This document shows positions 48,913-57,173 of a stretch of 64,000 nucleotides of DNA, piece by piece; within the stretch, counting starts at the first letter, position 1, and every line of letters begins with the position of its first letter. The DNA is from Aestuariivirga litoralis (GTDB lineage: Bacteria > Pseudomonadota > Alphaproteobacteria > Rhizobiales > Aestuariivirgaceae): positions 558,001 through 622,000 of the forward strand of contig NZ_QKVK01000002.1 of NCBI RefSeq assembly GCF_003234965.1. The letters are read 5' to 3'. A program made the translations under genes and the position numbers. The notes under the pieces were generated by a model. The model worked only from the letters and a program-made list of their open reading frames with translations. It did no database searches and was not told the DNA's origin.

Positions 48913-49853
48913 GACTCCACCTCGTCTTCGCTCCGCGCATCATTGACCCAGCACGAGCCGTCCTTCATGCGATAGGCGACGAAGTCATCGCCCGCGCCGC
49001 TCACTTCACCGCCGACAAGATCGGGTATGAACAGGTGCTTGCTACAGGCGATGCGCTGATCGATGGAATCGGGCATGTGGCCGTGCCGGGCGCAGTGCCA
49101 GCCACCCTCGACGGGGGTCGAGTGCAGGCAGGTCCGGCAGGTGACGGCGGCCTTCGCACCCTCGTGGCAGACGGCACGGTGGCTGCACATGCGGCACTCG
49201 AACCAGGAGGCGTCTTCGCTGATCCGGAACGGCGGTCGCGGCGCATCGATGATGCGCGAGGCCTTGGCCATGAGCCTTCCGGCCTCCTCGTGATCGACCT
49301 CCACACGCTCGGCGTAGAGGGCATCGGTGTCCTTGCAAACGGCGAGGTAGAAGGCCCGGGAAATCCCCATCAGATGCATGTAGATCTGCATCTGTGCGGC
49401 ATGCTGGGGCTTCGAGGCGGCAACGCCCTTGGAGCCCAGCTGTCCGAAGCTCTTGGCCGAATGCGTCTTGAACTCGAGCACATGCCAGGTTTTCGGGGCC
49501 TCGCGGAGCCCCAGCGCGATGCCGTCCAGAGAACCGCCGAAGTGACCGCCATGGGCCTCGACGCGGAACTGGCGCCCCGTGGCGGGATCGACCTCCAGCA
49601 CGGTGGCACCCGTGGCACGGAGATTGCGCACGAGACGTTCTTCCTCGCGTTGTCCGGTCTCGAACAGGCGCAGGATGCGGCCCTCGTGCCGCGAGCATGT
49701 GGCCCAGCGGAAGTCGTACCAGAGGGCGCGCTCGCAGGACTTGCCGATGAGCGACGCGCCGAGATGTTCCCGGAAGCCGTCGCCTTGGGCAGTTTCGTAT
49801 GTGGCGAGGATTGCATCGACGGTGGGGGTGGGTACCGGAGGGAGCTTGACCAT
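48906..49853 (-). CDS. PD-(D/E)XK nuclease family protein
   Basis: The 315-residue protein has the Cas4/RecB-type nuclease pattern: GASLIGKSCERALWYDFRW near residue 32, GGSLDGIAL (catalytic Asp near 109), HVLEFKTHSAKSF (E-x-K near 127), and QMQIYMHLMG (motif QxxxY). C-terminal Cys residues (CRMCSHRAVC, CRTC) may bind Fe-S or Zn. It should act as exonuclease with the neighbouring ATPase and DUF669 protein in single-strand annealing recombination. It overlaps the helicase gene by seven bases. Confidence 0.82.
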   Translation of the reverse strand: MVKLPPVPTPTVDAILATYETAQGDGFREHLGASLIGKSCERALWYDFRWATCSRHEGRILRLFETGQREEERLVRNLRATGATVLEVDPATGRQFRVEAHGGHFGGSLDGIALGLREAPKTWHVLEFKTHSAKSFGQLGSKGVAASKPQHAAQMQIYMHLMGISRAFYLAVCKDTDALYAERVEVDHEEAGRLMAKASRIIDAPRPPFRISEDASWFECRMCSHRAVCHEGAKAAVTCRTCLHSTPVEGGWHCARHGHMPDSIDQRIACSKHLFIPDLVGGEVSGAGDDFVAYRMKDGSCWVNDARSEDEVESC

Positions 49854-49856
49854 GAC

Positions 49857-50228
49857 TCAACCCTCCCCAGCGACGAGGCACCGGGCCTCGTTCAGTACGG
49901 TGGCCCAACTCGCCTCGTCATGGTCCCGGCGCACCACCTCGATGATAGCGTCCTTGAGCCTCGCCTTGCGGCGCGCGGTAACGGGGCCGGTCGCAAGCAG
50001 TTCGACGCGCTCGCGCTGCAGGTGCCGCATGGCCGTCTTGGCGCGGTGGAACCAGCTGGGATCGATCTTCTTGCCCCGGGCCTGACGCTCGAGATCGGCA
50101 GCCGCGATCTGCGTGCGGATACGCGCAATGGCGTCGTCCAGGGCGGCAAGCCGCAACCTGCGCACATCGGGGCCGGCGTCGGACAAGGCTCCGGCGGCCG
50201 CGGAATCAGCGGAATGAAGGGTATCCAT
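49857..50228 (-). CDS. Hypothetical phage protein, helical
   Basis: The 123-residue protein starts MDTLHSADSAAAGALSDAG at ATG 50228 with GGAG seven bases upstream. It is basic and helical (DDAIARIRTQIAAADLERQARGKK, WFHRAKTAMRHLQRERVELL). A DNA-related accessory role is likely from its place between the nuclease and DUF669 genes. Family not recognised. Confidence 0.55.
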   Translation of the reverse strand: MDTLHSADSAAAGALSDAGPDVRRLRLAALDDAIARIRTQIAAADLERQARGKKIDPSWFHRAKTAMRHLQRERVELLATGPVTARRKARLKDAIIEVVRRDHDEASWATVLNEARCLVAGEG

Positions 50229-50302
50229 CGATGTCTCCGTAAGTTCGAGGGGAAGACCGCCGCCGAAGGCCTGAGGAAGCCCGGCAGCGGCCTGGTTTTG
50301 CC

Positions 50303-50821
50303 TCAGGCCTTGGCTTTCCACGGTGCCGCGTTGGGGCGCTGCGGCGCCGTGGGCGTTGCCGTGGTGGCGGGACGGACCGGACGCTGCGGCGCTGCCGGGC
50401 GTGCGGGCGCTGTGGGCGCCTCGTCCTTGGGCACGAGGTAGCGGATCTGGTTCCGCTCCTGTCCGCCGTCCTTGGGCTTCCTGATCGAAACCCGGATGGT
50501 CATGGGCTTGAAGTGCAGGTCCTCGGAGTCGCTGACATGCAGTTCCCCCGTCGCATGGCAGATCGCCGACAGCGTGCGCTGGGCCATTTCCACGGTGGTG
50601 GGGTTCTGGTTGATGAGGTTCAGCTGGTCATAGACCTTGCGGCCCTGATACTGGCCCTCGAGAATGTCCATCCCGATCCAGAGATACTCGCCGGTCCCGC
50701 TGCGGGTGGGGCGCATCTCGCTCTCAACGATCTGGGCAAGATAATCCCCGGCCGGGAGAAGCTCGTAACCGGTGAGGGGCTCGACGCCGCTGGCGTCGAA
50801 GGTGGTGTCGAAACGTGCCAT
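50303..50821 (-). CDS. DUF669 family single-strand-binding-like protein
   Basis: The 172-residue protein starts MARFDTTFDASGVEPLTGYELLPAG at ATG 50821. The DUF669 pattern is clear (LPAGDYLAQIVESEMRPT, EYLWIGMDILEGQYQGRKVYDQLNL), followed by an Ala/Pro/Thr-rich flexible tail ending NAAPWKAKA. DUF669 proteins pair with phage AAA recombinases and are thought to bind single-stranded DNA like SSB; the acidic-tip tail of SSB is absent. It follows the AAA gene by 29 bases. Confidence 0.82.
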   Translation of the reverse strand: MARFDTTFDASGVEPLTGYELLPAGDYLAQIVESEMRPTRSGTGEYLWIGMDILEGQYQGRKVYDQLNLINQNPTTVEMAQRTLSAICHATGELHVSDSEDLHFKPMTIRVSIRKPKDGGQERNQIRYLVPKDEAPTAPARPAAPQRPVRPATTATPTAPQRPNAAPWKAKA

Positions 50822-50850
50822 TGTAATGGTTCCTGTGATGGTGTGTGGGG

Positions 50851-51597
50851 TCAGTCGAACTTGGGCATGGCCGCGGCGAAGGCGTCCCAGTCCAGGGGAA
50901 GGACATCGGGAAGCCCGTAGCGGTTCTTGGCGAGGAAGGCGGGACGCTCGGCGGTGTAGAGAACCCGTTCGCCACTCCCGAGCGCACGGGTCACCTTCTT
51001 GTTGAACCCGACATCCGATTTCACCGTCGAGATGCGGTAGTTGGCGAACAGCACGATGTCGGCATGTTCCTGCAGCAATGCCGCGGCGCGTGCGTGAAGC
51101 TTGATCACGTAGCGGTCGTAGGGCTCGTGTTCGGGGCTGTCGAAACGCTTGATGTCGGTGTGCGCGAGCTGCACCACCATCATCCGGCGGTCCTCGCGGA
51201 GCGCATTGATCCAGTCGAGGTACTGGCGCCACAGGTCGAGGGCCGCGATATAGCCCTTGCCGTAGCCGGGTTCCTCGATCGTCGACCAGTTGTTGATCTT
51301 GCAGGCATGCTGCCAGATCAGCGGCTCCAGCCAGTCGAGGCTGTCGACCACCAGCGTGCGGTGCTCATGCGGTTCGGCATGGAGCGCTGCCAGCGCCTCG
51401 ATGACCTCCTCGAAGCTCCGTGCCAGGGGAAAGTGCGGCAGCTTCAGGGTGCCGAGACCGTCCTCGGTGCAGACAGCGACGGCCTTGTCGCTGCCGGCGG
51501 CGAAAGTGGTCTTGCCCACCCCCGCCACGCCGTGGACGATGATGGCCGGTGGCGTGAGCTGGCTCGAGGTCTTGAGTGATGCGAGAGAGATTGCCAT
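50851..51597 (-). CDS. AAA ATPase, Sak4-like phage recombinase
   Basis: The 248-residue protein starts at ATG 51597 with GAGG upstream. Walker A is VHGVAGVGKTTFA near residue 22 and Walker B is RTLVVDSLDWLEP near residue 80; QLAHTDIKRF near 145 fits the RecA-like sensor. Phage proteins of this AAA_24 kind beside DUF669 act as RecA-like or annealing recombinases (Sak4). It is the first of the recombination genes after two small early genes. Confidence 0.8.
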   Translation of the reverse strand: MAISLASLKTSSQLTPPAIIVHGVAGVGKTTFAAGSDKAVAVCTEDGLGTLKLPHFPLARSFEEVIEALAALHAEPHEHRTLVVDSLDWLEPLIWQHACKINNWSTIEEPGYGKGYIAALDLWRQYLDWINALREDRRMMVVQLAHTDIKRFDSPEHEPYDRYVIKLHARAAALLQEHADIVLFANYRISTVKSDVGFNKKVTRALGSGERVLYTAERPAFLAKNRYGLPDVLPLDWDAFAAAMPKFD

Positions 51598-51605
51598 GGC
51601 GGACC

Positions 51606-51884
51606 TCACTGCGCGTTGGTGGTTGGTGTGGTCGTGACTGCGCCTTCGCCCAGCGGGGTGCCGCCGGCAGCTATGCCCAGCAGGAAGTCACGGAGCGCAT
51701 AGAGCTGGTCACGGGTGCGGTCGTGATTGCCGATCGCGTCGGTGACGATGCGCAGCGCAAAGCCGATCGCCTCGGCATCGGCCAGGGCAATTGCCTCATT
51801 GAGGCGGTGGTACCGGTCGGGACCGACTACGTCGATCAGCCGGGCGGCAAGCTCCACATGGGAGCGGGTCTGGATTGCGGACAT
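51606..51884 (-). CDS. Hypothetical early phage protein
   Basis: The 92-residue protein (SHVELAARLIDVVGPDRYHRLNEAIALADAEAIGFALRIV) is helical with a polar Thr-rich tail. It lies nine bases before the AAA ATPase start. No family recognised. Confidence 0.5.
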   Translation of the reverse strand: MSAIQTRSHVELAARLIDVVGPDRYHRLNEAIALADAEAIGFALRIVTDAIGNHDRTRDQLYALRDFLLGIAAGGTPLGEGAVTTTPTTNAQ

Positions 51885-51943
51885 GAGTTCTCGTTCCGTT
51901 GTTTGACGGTTGAAAAAAGCGTCGATTGAGAAGGGCTGAAGGT

Positions 51944-52402
51944 TCAGGCGTCGTTGGGCGGCCCGGTCGCCATCGGCATGCCGCCAGCCGGCGCAACTAT
52001 GTCCGCGGCGGCGGGCTTCTCGCGGTTGCTCTTGCGCGGCTCACGGGCCAGGGACTGGATGATGCGATAGACGGGCTTCTGCTTCGGCGTATCGGCGCGG
52101 CGGACCGCGATGTACTCCCAGCAGCCCATGGAGACGCGGCGCTGGATCAGGTGGACCCAGTTCTCGTCGCCCAGCATCCAGGCGGCATTGCCAAGCTCGC
52201 CGATCTTGCGGCGGACGGCCTCGGAGTAGCCGTCGATGTGCGGGAGACGGTCGCGGCTCAGATGCCCGGTGTAATAGACAATCCGGGCGCCGGGCCTGGC
52301 GTCGGCGACCCAGACGCAGAGGTCGACGTCGTTCATGATGTCGGTAACCGTGAGGTCCCGGCTCCGGGGGAAGATCGAGGAGTTGGTTGCGATGTTCAGC
52401 AT
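51944..52402 (-). CDS. Hypothetical early phage protein
   Basis: The 152-residue protein begins MLNIATNSSIFPRSRDLTVTD and reads VDLCVWVADARPGARIVYYTGHLSRDR, with a helix (YSEAVRRKIGELGNAAWML), a strand (MGCWEYIAVRRAD) and a disordered C-terminus. The mix suggests a small winged-helix-like domain. It is encoded between the sigma-like and small helical genes. Function unknown. Confidence 0.55.
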   Translation of the reverse strand: MLNIATNSSIFPRSRDLTVTDIMNDVDLCVWVADARPGARIVYYTGHLSRDRLPHIDGYSEAVRRKIGELGNAAWMLGDENWVHLIQRRVSMGCWEYIAVRRADTPKQKPVYRIIQSLAREPRKSNREKPAAADIVAPAGGMPMATGPPNDA

Positions 52403-52410
52403 TAGAGACC

Positions 52411-52956
52411 TCAGTTGCTCGCTGCCACGTTGACGGTGGACGGTTTGAGACCTGCCGCGATGAGGCGAAGGCGCAGCTGACGGAGGGCGCGGTAGAAGGA
52501 CGCCGCCGGCAGTGTACCGGCCCGCTGTGCGCCCGTGACGCTCCCCTCCTCGGTAATCGCATCGAGGATCTCGGAGAGAGATGGCGGCAGGCGCCGGCGT
52601 GCGGCCTTCACGTCGATCGACAGCAACGTTGCGGCTTCAACATGACTCCTGGGATCCGCGAGGTCGTCGGTCGGGGTGTTCTCGATGATGGCGGAGCGAA
52701 GGTGCTGCGCCAGGAGCGTCAGCGCAGCATGGCGGGTCACAACCGTGACGAAGGCACCCCAGGAGCCACGTTCGGCGTCGAACCGGTGGGCCCGCTGGAG
52801 GAGATCGAGCAGGATGTCCTGGCGGTGATCGTCACGGTCACGTGCAGGATCCCTGACCTGCCGCGCCAGCTGTCCTGCACGGCGATTGGCTGCACTCATG
52901 GCAACCGCAAGTGCAGTCTGGTCCTGCAGTGGAAGGGGTATGGAGTGCTGAAGCAT
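52411..52956 (-). CDS. Sigma-70-like phage regulator
   Basis: The 181-residue protein has a region-2-like segment (HRQDILLDLLQRAHRFDAERGSWGAFVTVVTRHAA near residues 44-78) similar to ECF sigma factors, and a C-terminal helix-turn-helix-like part (SVTGAQRAGTLPAASFYRALRQLRLRL near residues 138-165). It may redirect RNA polymerase to phage promoters. It is the first gene of the leftward early operon, directly behind the GGGGAATAA array. No family search was possible, and classical region 4 is weak. Confidence 0.65.
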   Translation of the reverse strand: MLQHSIPLPLQDQTALAVAMSAANRRAGQLARQVRDPARDRDDHRQDILLDLLQRAHRFDAERGSWGAFVTVVTRHAALTLLAQHLRSAIIENTPTDDLADPRSHVEAATLLSIDVKAARRRLPPSLSEILDAITEEGSVTGAQRAGTLPAASFYRALRQLRLRLIAAGLKPSTVNVAASN

Positions 52957-53031
52957 TCTGCGTCTCGTCGGTGGCGTTGTTGCGAACGCCCCGAGGAGAA
53001 CACCGCCGCTCCGGGGAAAGCGAGGCGGAAT

Positions 53032-53182
53032 GGGGAATAAAGGGGAATAAATACCCTTGCCGATTTATTCCCCGAGTTTTCGTGAACAGGAACAAATACT
53101 TCTCAATGAATTTGGCTTTCCGGGGAATAATTGGGGGGCGGAATTGGCGGCAAATTCGGGGAAGAATTCCGAATTATTCCCC
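53032..53182. promoter_or_regulatory. Five-copy GGGGAATAA operator array
   Basis: GGGGAATAA lies at 53032-53040, 53042-53050 and 53122-53130, and inverted (TTATTCCCC) at 53065-53073 and 53174-53182. The array fills the 311-base gap between the leftward sigma-like gene and the rightward ImmA/ImmR pair. It is the natural site for the lysogeny repressor and the divergent early promoters. Confidence 0.7.
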
Positions 53183-53267
53183 ACCTCCAAAATCTCCCTC
53201 TGGACTCTTTTGACGAGTGGAACATATAGTGAACACTCAACAGGCAATCCGGCCGGGAGGGCTCCCC

Positions 53268-54026
53268 ATGACACTGTCGCTGACCTACGCTCCATCCTTC
53301 CCCGACCGGCGGAATGCCGATGATGCCCCGCGCTTCTGGCTGGTGGCCAATATGCTGCGCCGGCAGGTTTTTCCGCGGGAACCGGAGCAGCCGCTGGAGG
53401 CCTCCGACATGCCGAAGCTGTTCCCCGGGATCGTCATCAACGGCCGGGCGGTCGAGATCGCCTGGGACTTCCAGCACCACGTCCACGACACTGCGGGGCT
53501 CGAGGTCTATGGCGTGTGCGAGACGGACGCGGAGCTTGCCGGCACCGCAAACGTTTGCATCAACGGCCCCCTTCTCCACAACCGGCCCGACATCATGCTG
53601 AGCACGGCCGCGCACGAACTGGGGCATGTGGTGTTCGACATCCCCGAAACGCTTGGAGGTCAGGCCGCGTCCTATCGGCACTACCGGTCGGCAGAGGCTG
53701 CCGACAACGCCTTCCGGAACGCCGCAGCGGTCTGCTTCTGCGAATGGCGGGCCAACGAGTTCATGGGTGCCCTACTCGCCCCTGCGCTCGCCGTGCACCG
53801 CCGGCTTCTGCACCACGCCCGCAATGAGCGCCTTGCCATCGTGAGGACCAGGAGCGCCGGGCATCCGGCGTGGCCGGTCGTGTCGGGCGACAACGACCCC
53901 GACGCTGTAGCAGGTATCACCGAGGTTCTCGCCCAGGAGTTCGGGGTATCGCCGCGCTTCATGAGCGTGCGCCTCGACCAGTACAAGCTGATCACGCGCA
54001 GAAACCGCACGGGAGGACGCTCATGA
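53268..54026 (+). CDS. ImmA/IrrE-type metallopeptidase
   Basis: The 252-residue protein starts MTLSLTYAPSFPDRRNAD at ATG 53268 after GGGAGGG. The zinc motif HELGH lies near residue 115 (STAAHELGHVVFD), with a possible third ligand Glu in FCEWRANEFMGALL near 160. ImmA proteases cleave their partner repressor after DNA damage to induce a mobile element. The partner ImmR-like gene follows with an ATGA overlap. It would thus trigger prophage induction. Confidence 0.82.
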   Translation: MTLSLTYAPSFPDRRNADDAPRFWLVANMLRRQVFPREPEQPLEASDMPKLFPGIVINGRAVEIAWDFQHHVHDTAGLEVYGVCETDAELAGTANVCINGPLLHNRPDIMLSTAAHELGHVVFDIPETLGGQAASYRHYRSAEAADNAFRNAAAVCFCEWRANEFMGALLAPALAVHRRLLHHARNERLAIVRTRSAGHPAWPVVSGDNDPDAVAGITEVLAQEFGVSPRFMSVRLDQYKLITRRNRTGGRS

Positions 54027-54304
54027 GCTTCGGGCTTTATATCCGCCAGCGCCGTATCGAGATGGGATATGGCCTGAACGAGTTCTCAGGGCGGATCGGA
54101 ATCTCGCCGGCCTATTGGTCGCGCGTCGAGCGCGGGATCGAGAAGGCGCCCCGGGACGAGCTGATCGAGAAGACCGCAGCACTGCTGGGCATGAGCGTCG
54201 ATGAGCTCTTCCTGCAGGCGGCGCGTCTTCCGCCCGACATGCAGAAGGAACTGCCGCAGGTTGTGTCGCTATACCGGCGGTTCAATTCTTCCGCCCGGCC
54301 TTAA
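54023..54304 (+). CDS. XRE/HTH repressor-like protein (ImmR-like)
   Basis: The 93-residue protein has a lambda-type HTH (YIRQRRIEMGYGLNEFSGRIGISPAYWSRVERG, residues 6-38) followed by a short helical C-terminal part (KTAALLGMSVDELFLQAARLP). Its gene overlaps the ImmA-like protease gene by four bases. It is the likely lysogeny repressor acting on the GGGGAATAA array. Unlike ICEBs1, where immR precedes immA, the order here is protease first. Confidence 0.82.
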   Translation: MSFGLYIRQRRIEMGYGLNEFSGRIGISPAYWSRVERGIEKAPRDELIEKTAALLGMSVDELFLQAARLPPDMQKELPQVVSLYRRFNSSARP

Positions 54305-54388
54305 GCTTTTCGACCACTTCTACCTGACACATCACACCCGCGGGACGGCGTCCGGCGGCAGGCATCGTTTTCTCGTCCGGAGCGTTCC

Positions 54389-55069
54389 ATGACCTATTTT
54401 TCAAAGCCCTTTTACCATGTCGATGAAGTCCTCACCCGCTGGAGCCTGACAGAGCGGGATCTGATGTCCTTCGTGCTGTCCGGAGCATTGACTGTTTCCG
54501 CAACAGTTGCCGGCCTCAGGGTCACTTATGGCCTCTGCCGCCCGTCCGCTGCGGGTGTCGTCGACCGGATTGCCACCAGCCACAGCTACATCATCGGTCT
54601 CGTTCCCCTGACCCAGAGCGATGCCTGGCGGGTTCTCCGCCATGGCGAGGTTGCGATCACGACGCTCGCGGCCCCGGCAGAGCAGTTCGCCATGATCGAA
54701 AATGCGACCGGCGACAACCAGCACCTCGTCCAGAAGAGCGATCTCGTCGTCTCTCACGAGGAGTTCCTACGGTTCGAGAAGGTTCACCCCGCCTTGGGAG
54801 CCCTGGATGGCGGTAGCGATCTCAGCCGCCGCGGCGCACCCTCGAAGTACGACTGGGACGATATCTGGGTTGAGCTCTGCGCCATGCTCTTTCTCGAAGG
54901 GATCCCGGAAACCCAGGCCGAACTGGTTCAGCATGTGGCCGCATGGCTTGAGGCCCAAGGAAAGCGTGTTCCAGACGACAGCACCATCAAGAAGAAGATC
55001 AAGCCGCTGTGGCAAAGGCTTCGCGCGGAAGGCTCTTTGCAGGCTGCCAAACAGCAATCGACCCCCTGA
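54389..55069 (+). CDS. Hypothetical phage protein, lysogeny region
   Basis: The 226-residue protein (YHVDEVLTRWSLTERDLMSFV at the start) reads like a helix-turn-helix entry, and the C-terminal half (WDDIWVELCAMLFLEGIPETQAELVQHVAAWLEAQGKRVPDD, then STIKKKIKPLWQRL) is a second likely DNA-binding region. It is common near phage regulator modules of alphaproteobacteria. Function unknown. Confidence 0.6.
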   Translation: MTYFSKPFYHVDEVLTRWSLTERDLMSFVLSGALTVSATVAGLRVTYGLCRPSAAGVVDRIATSHSYIIGLVPLTQSDAWRVLRHGEVAITTLAAPAEQFAMIENATGDNQHLVQKSDLVVSHEEFLRFEKVHPALGALDGGSDLSRRGAPSKYDWDDIWVELCAMLFLEGIPETQAELVQHVAAWLEAQGKRVPDDSTIKKKIKPLWQRLRAEGSLQAAKQQSTP

Positions 55070-55126
55070 GAGTAAATCGGGAGCGCGCAAGTAATACACA
55101 GGCAGAGACCATGGAGCCCGCTGCCC

Positions 55127-55330
55127 GTGAATCAACATTCCCATCCCACCCGCATGTCCCCGGACGACCGGCTCGCAGAAGTGGGCCGCACTCTGGCCAC
55201 CGGCCTCATCCGCATGTTCGCGACACAGTCCAGTTCTTTATCTGCGCCGCAGTCTCAGACAGTTGTCGACTTAGCACCCACCAAGAGCGGTGCTCACCGT
55301 CGCAAACCGCACAACCGAGTTGGAGGGTAA
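55127..55330 (+). CDS. Small protein upstream of the integration genes
   Basis: The 67-residue protein starts at GTG 55127 (NQHSHPTRMSPDDRLAEVGRTLATGLIRM). The C-terminal part is basic and polar. Similar small proteins (RxxEv..iLA.G..R) precede DUF2924 and recombinase genes in this group. Its stop overlaps the next ATG (TAATG). Confidence 0.6.
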   Translation: MNQHSHPTRMSPDDRLAEVGRTLATGLIRMFATQSSSLSAPQSQTVVDLAPTKSGAHRRKPHNRVGG

Positions 55331-55845
55331 TGATGCAAACTGCGACGAAACCGAAGCCACAGGGACTCCCGCGGCCGGGAGAAGACGCCGCCACGGACGG
55401 GGCCGTGTTGGCCCAGCTGGCGGCCATGCAAAAACTGTCGGTCAACGAGCTTAAGGCCAAATGGGAGGCGCTGTTCGGCACCCCTGCTCCCAATAATGCC
55501 CGCGCATTCCTGGAGCTTCGGATCGGCTACCGAATACAGGAGCTGACCTATGGCGGCCTCACCCGGGAAACCCGCCGGGTGCTGGATCTGCTGGCCGACG
55601 AGGTCGAGGGCAAGATTTCGCGCAAGAACATGGTGGCCGACCCCCGCAATCCTGTGGTCGGCACGCGCCTGGTGCGGGAGTGGGACGGGGCTGAGCATAC
55701 CGTCACAGTGCTGCGGGACGGGTACGACTGGCAGGGGCGGAAATTTCGCTCCCTCTCTGCGGTTGCCAAGGCGATCACCGGCACGAACTGGAACGGCTTT
55801 CGGTTCTTCGGGATGCGCGAGAAGAAGAGGGAGAACCGGGCATGA
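55330..55845 (+). CDS. DUF2924 protein, serine recombinase partner
   Basis: The 171-residue protein holds the DUF2924 body: LAAMQKLSVNELKAKWEALFGTPAPNNARAFLELRIGYRIQEL, LVREWDGAEHTVTVLRDGYDWQGRKFRSLSAVAKAITGTNWNG. It is coupled to the recombinase (ATGA overlap). DUF2924 genes accompany large serine recombinases in alphaproteobacterial prophages and may act as direction or specificity factors; not shown. Confidence 0.85.
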   Translation: MMQTATKPKPQGLPRPGEDAATDGAVLAQLAAMQKLSVNELKAKWEALFGTPAPNNARAFLELRIGYRIQELTYGGLTRETRRVLDLLADEVEGKISRKNMVADPRNPVVGTRLVREWDGAEHTVTVLRDGYDWQGRKFRSLSAVAKAITGTNWNGFRFFGMREKKRENRA

Positions 55846-57173
55846 GCAAGTCATCTGTGGTCCAGATGCCGAAGCGCTCGCGGTGCGCCATCTACACCCG
55901 CAAGTCCACGGAAGAAGGCCTCGATATGGAGTTTAACTCCCTCGACGCACAACGGGAGGCCTGCGAGGCTTATGTTGCCAGTCAGCGGTCCGAGGGCTGG
56001 GCAGCCATCCGCGAGCGTTATGATGATGGTGGGTTCTCCGGCGGCACGCTGGAACGCCCTGCCCTGAAACAATTGCTCAAGGACATCGAGGCCGGTCTGA
56101 TCGACGTGATCGTCGTCTATAAGATCGATCGCCTCAGCCGTTCCTTGATGGATTTTGCGAAACTGGTCGAGGTGTTCGACCGAAACAACGTCACTTTCGT
56201 CTCCGTCACCCAGTCCTTCAACACCACGACGTCGATGGGGCGCCTGACGCTCAACATCCTGCTGAGCTTCGCCCAGTTTGAGCGCGAGGTGATCGGCGAG
56301 CGCATCCGCGACAAGTTCGCGGCGTCCCGCAAGCGCGGCATGTGGATGGGCGGCTTTGTACCCATGGGCTATGACGTCAGGGACAGAAAGCTGGTTGTCA
56401 ATGAAACCGAGGCCCAGACTGTCCGCATGATATTCGAGCGCTTCGTGGCACTCGGCTCCGCCTCGACGCTGGCGCGCGCACTACAGGCTGAGCGGGTGCT
56501 CAACAAGCGGGGGAAACGCATCGACAAAGGCTTCCTCTACAAGCTCCTCAGAAACCGGGTCTACCTCGGCGAGGCGGTTCACAAGGGAACTTCCTATCCC
56601 GGCGAGCATACGGCCATCATCACCCAGGACCTCTGGGACGGCGTACATGCCATTCTGAAGGAAAGCCCTCGCTCGCGTGGGGCAAAGAACCGACGGGGCT
56701 CCGAAGCCCTTCTCAAAGGAATGATATTCACCGCCGCTGGCACGGCCATGACACCGACCTACACCCGGAAGGGCGAACGGCTATACCACTACTACGTCTC
56801 GATGGACGCCATCCGCAACCGGGAGACCGACGGAGACACCGGCCCTGCCCGCCTGCCAGGTGCCATGGTAGAAGAGGCCGTCATCGCCGAATTGCGCCGC
56901 CTCGTAGCGACGCCAGACGTTGCCGCACGGGTGATCGAGACCTGCCGTCAGGCGGACCACCGCTTGGATGAACGTGCCGCCATCGAGGCGCTGAGAGACT
57001 TCAAAGGCATCTGGGAGCGGCTGATACCCGCCGAGCAGTCGCGGATCGTCCGCCTACTGGTTCAGCGGGTCACCGTCAGCTCTCAAGGCCTCGCCGTCGA
57101 CCTCCGCAACAACGGCATCGCGATGCTCGCCAGAGAACTTACCGTGACCACCCAGATGAGAGCAGCGGAATGA
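55842..57173 (+). CDS. Large serine recombinase (integrase)
   Basis: The 443-residue protein has the catalytic Ser in IYTRKSTEEG near residue 22, the resolvase domain (YDDGGFSGGTLERPAL, VVYKIDRLSRS, LNILLSFAQFEREVIGERIRDK), a recombinase domain (KGFLYKLLRNRVYLGEAVHKG), and the zinc-ribbon region. That region lacks the usual cysteines (KGMIFTAAGTAMTPTYTRKG), as in related proteins of this group. It lies at the right end of the prophage, upstream of a small partner gene whose end crosses the inferred attachment site. Confidence 0.9.
   Translation: MSKSSVVQMPKRSRCAIYTRKSTEEGLDMEFNSLDAQREACEAYVASQRSEGWAAIRERYDDGGFSGGTLERPALKQLLKDIEAGLIDVIVVYKIDRLSRSLMDFAKLVEVFDRNNVTFVSVTQSFNTTTSMGRLTLNILLSFAQFEREVIGERIRDKFAASRKRGMWMGGFVPMGYDVRDRKLVVNETEAQTVRMIFERFVALGSASTLARALQAERVLNKRGKRIDKGFLYKLLRNRVYLGEAVHKGTSYPGEHTAIITQDLWDGVHAILKESPRSRGAKNRRGSEALLKGMIFTAAGTAMTPTYTRKGERLYHYYVSMDAIRNRETDGDTGPARLPGAMVEEAVIAELRRLVATPDVAARVIETCRQADHRLDERAAIEALRDFKGIWERLIPAEQSRIVRLLVQRVTVSSQGLAVDLRNNGIAMLARELTVTTQMRAAE

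Noticed and set aside
50822-51232. Upstream extension of the DUF669 gene
   Set aside because: The stretch is antisense-like, Arg/His-rich and overlaps the AAA ATPase gene; ATG 50821 has the family start.
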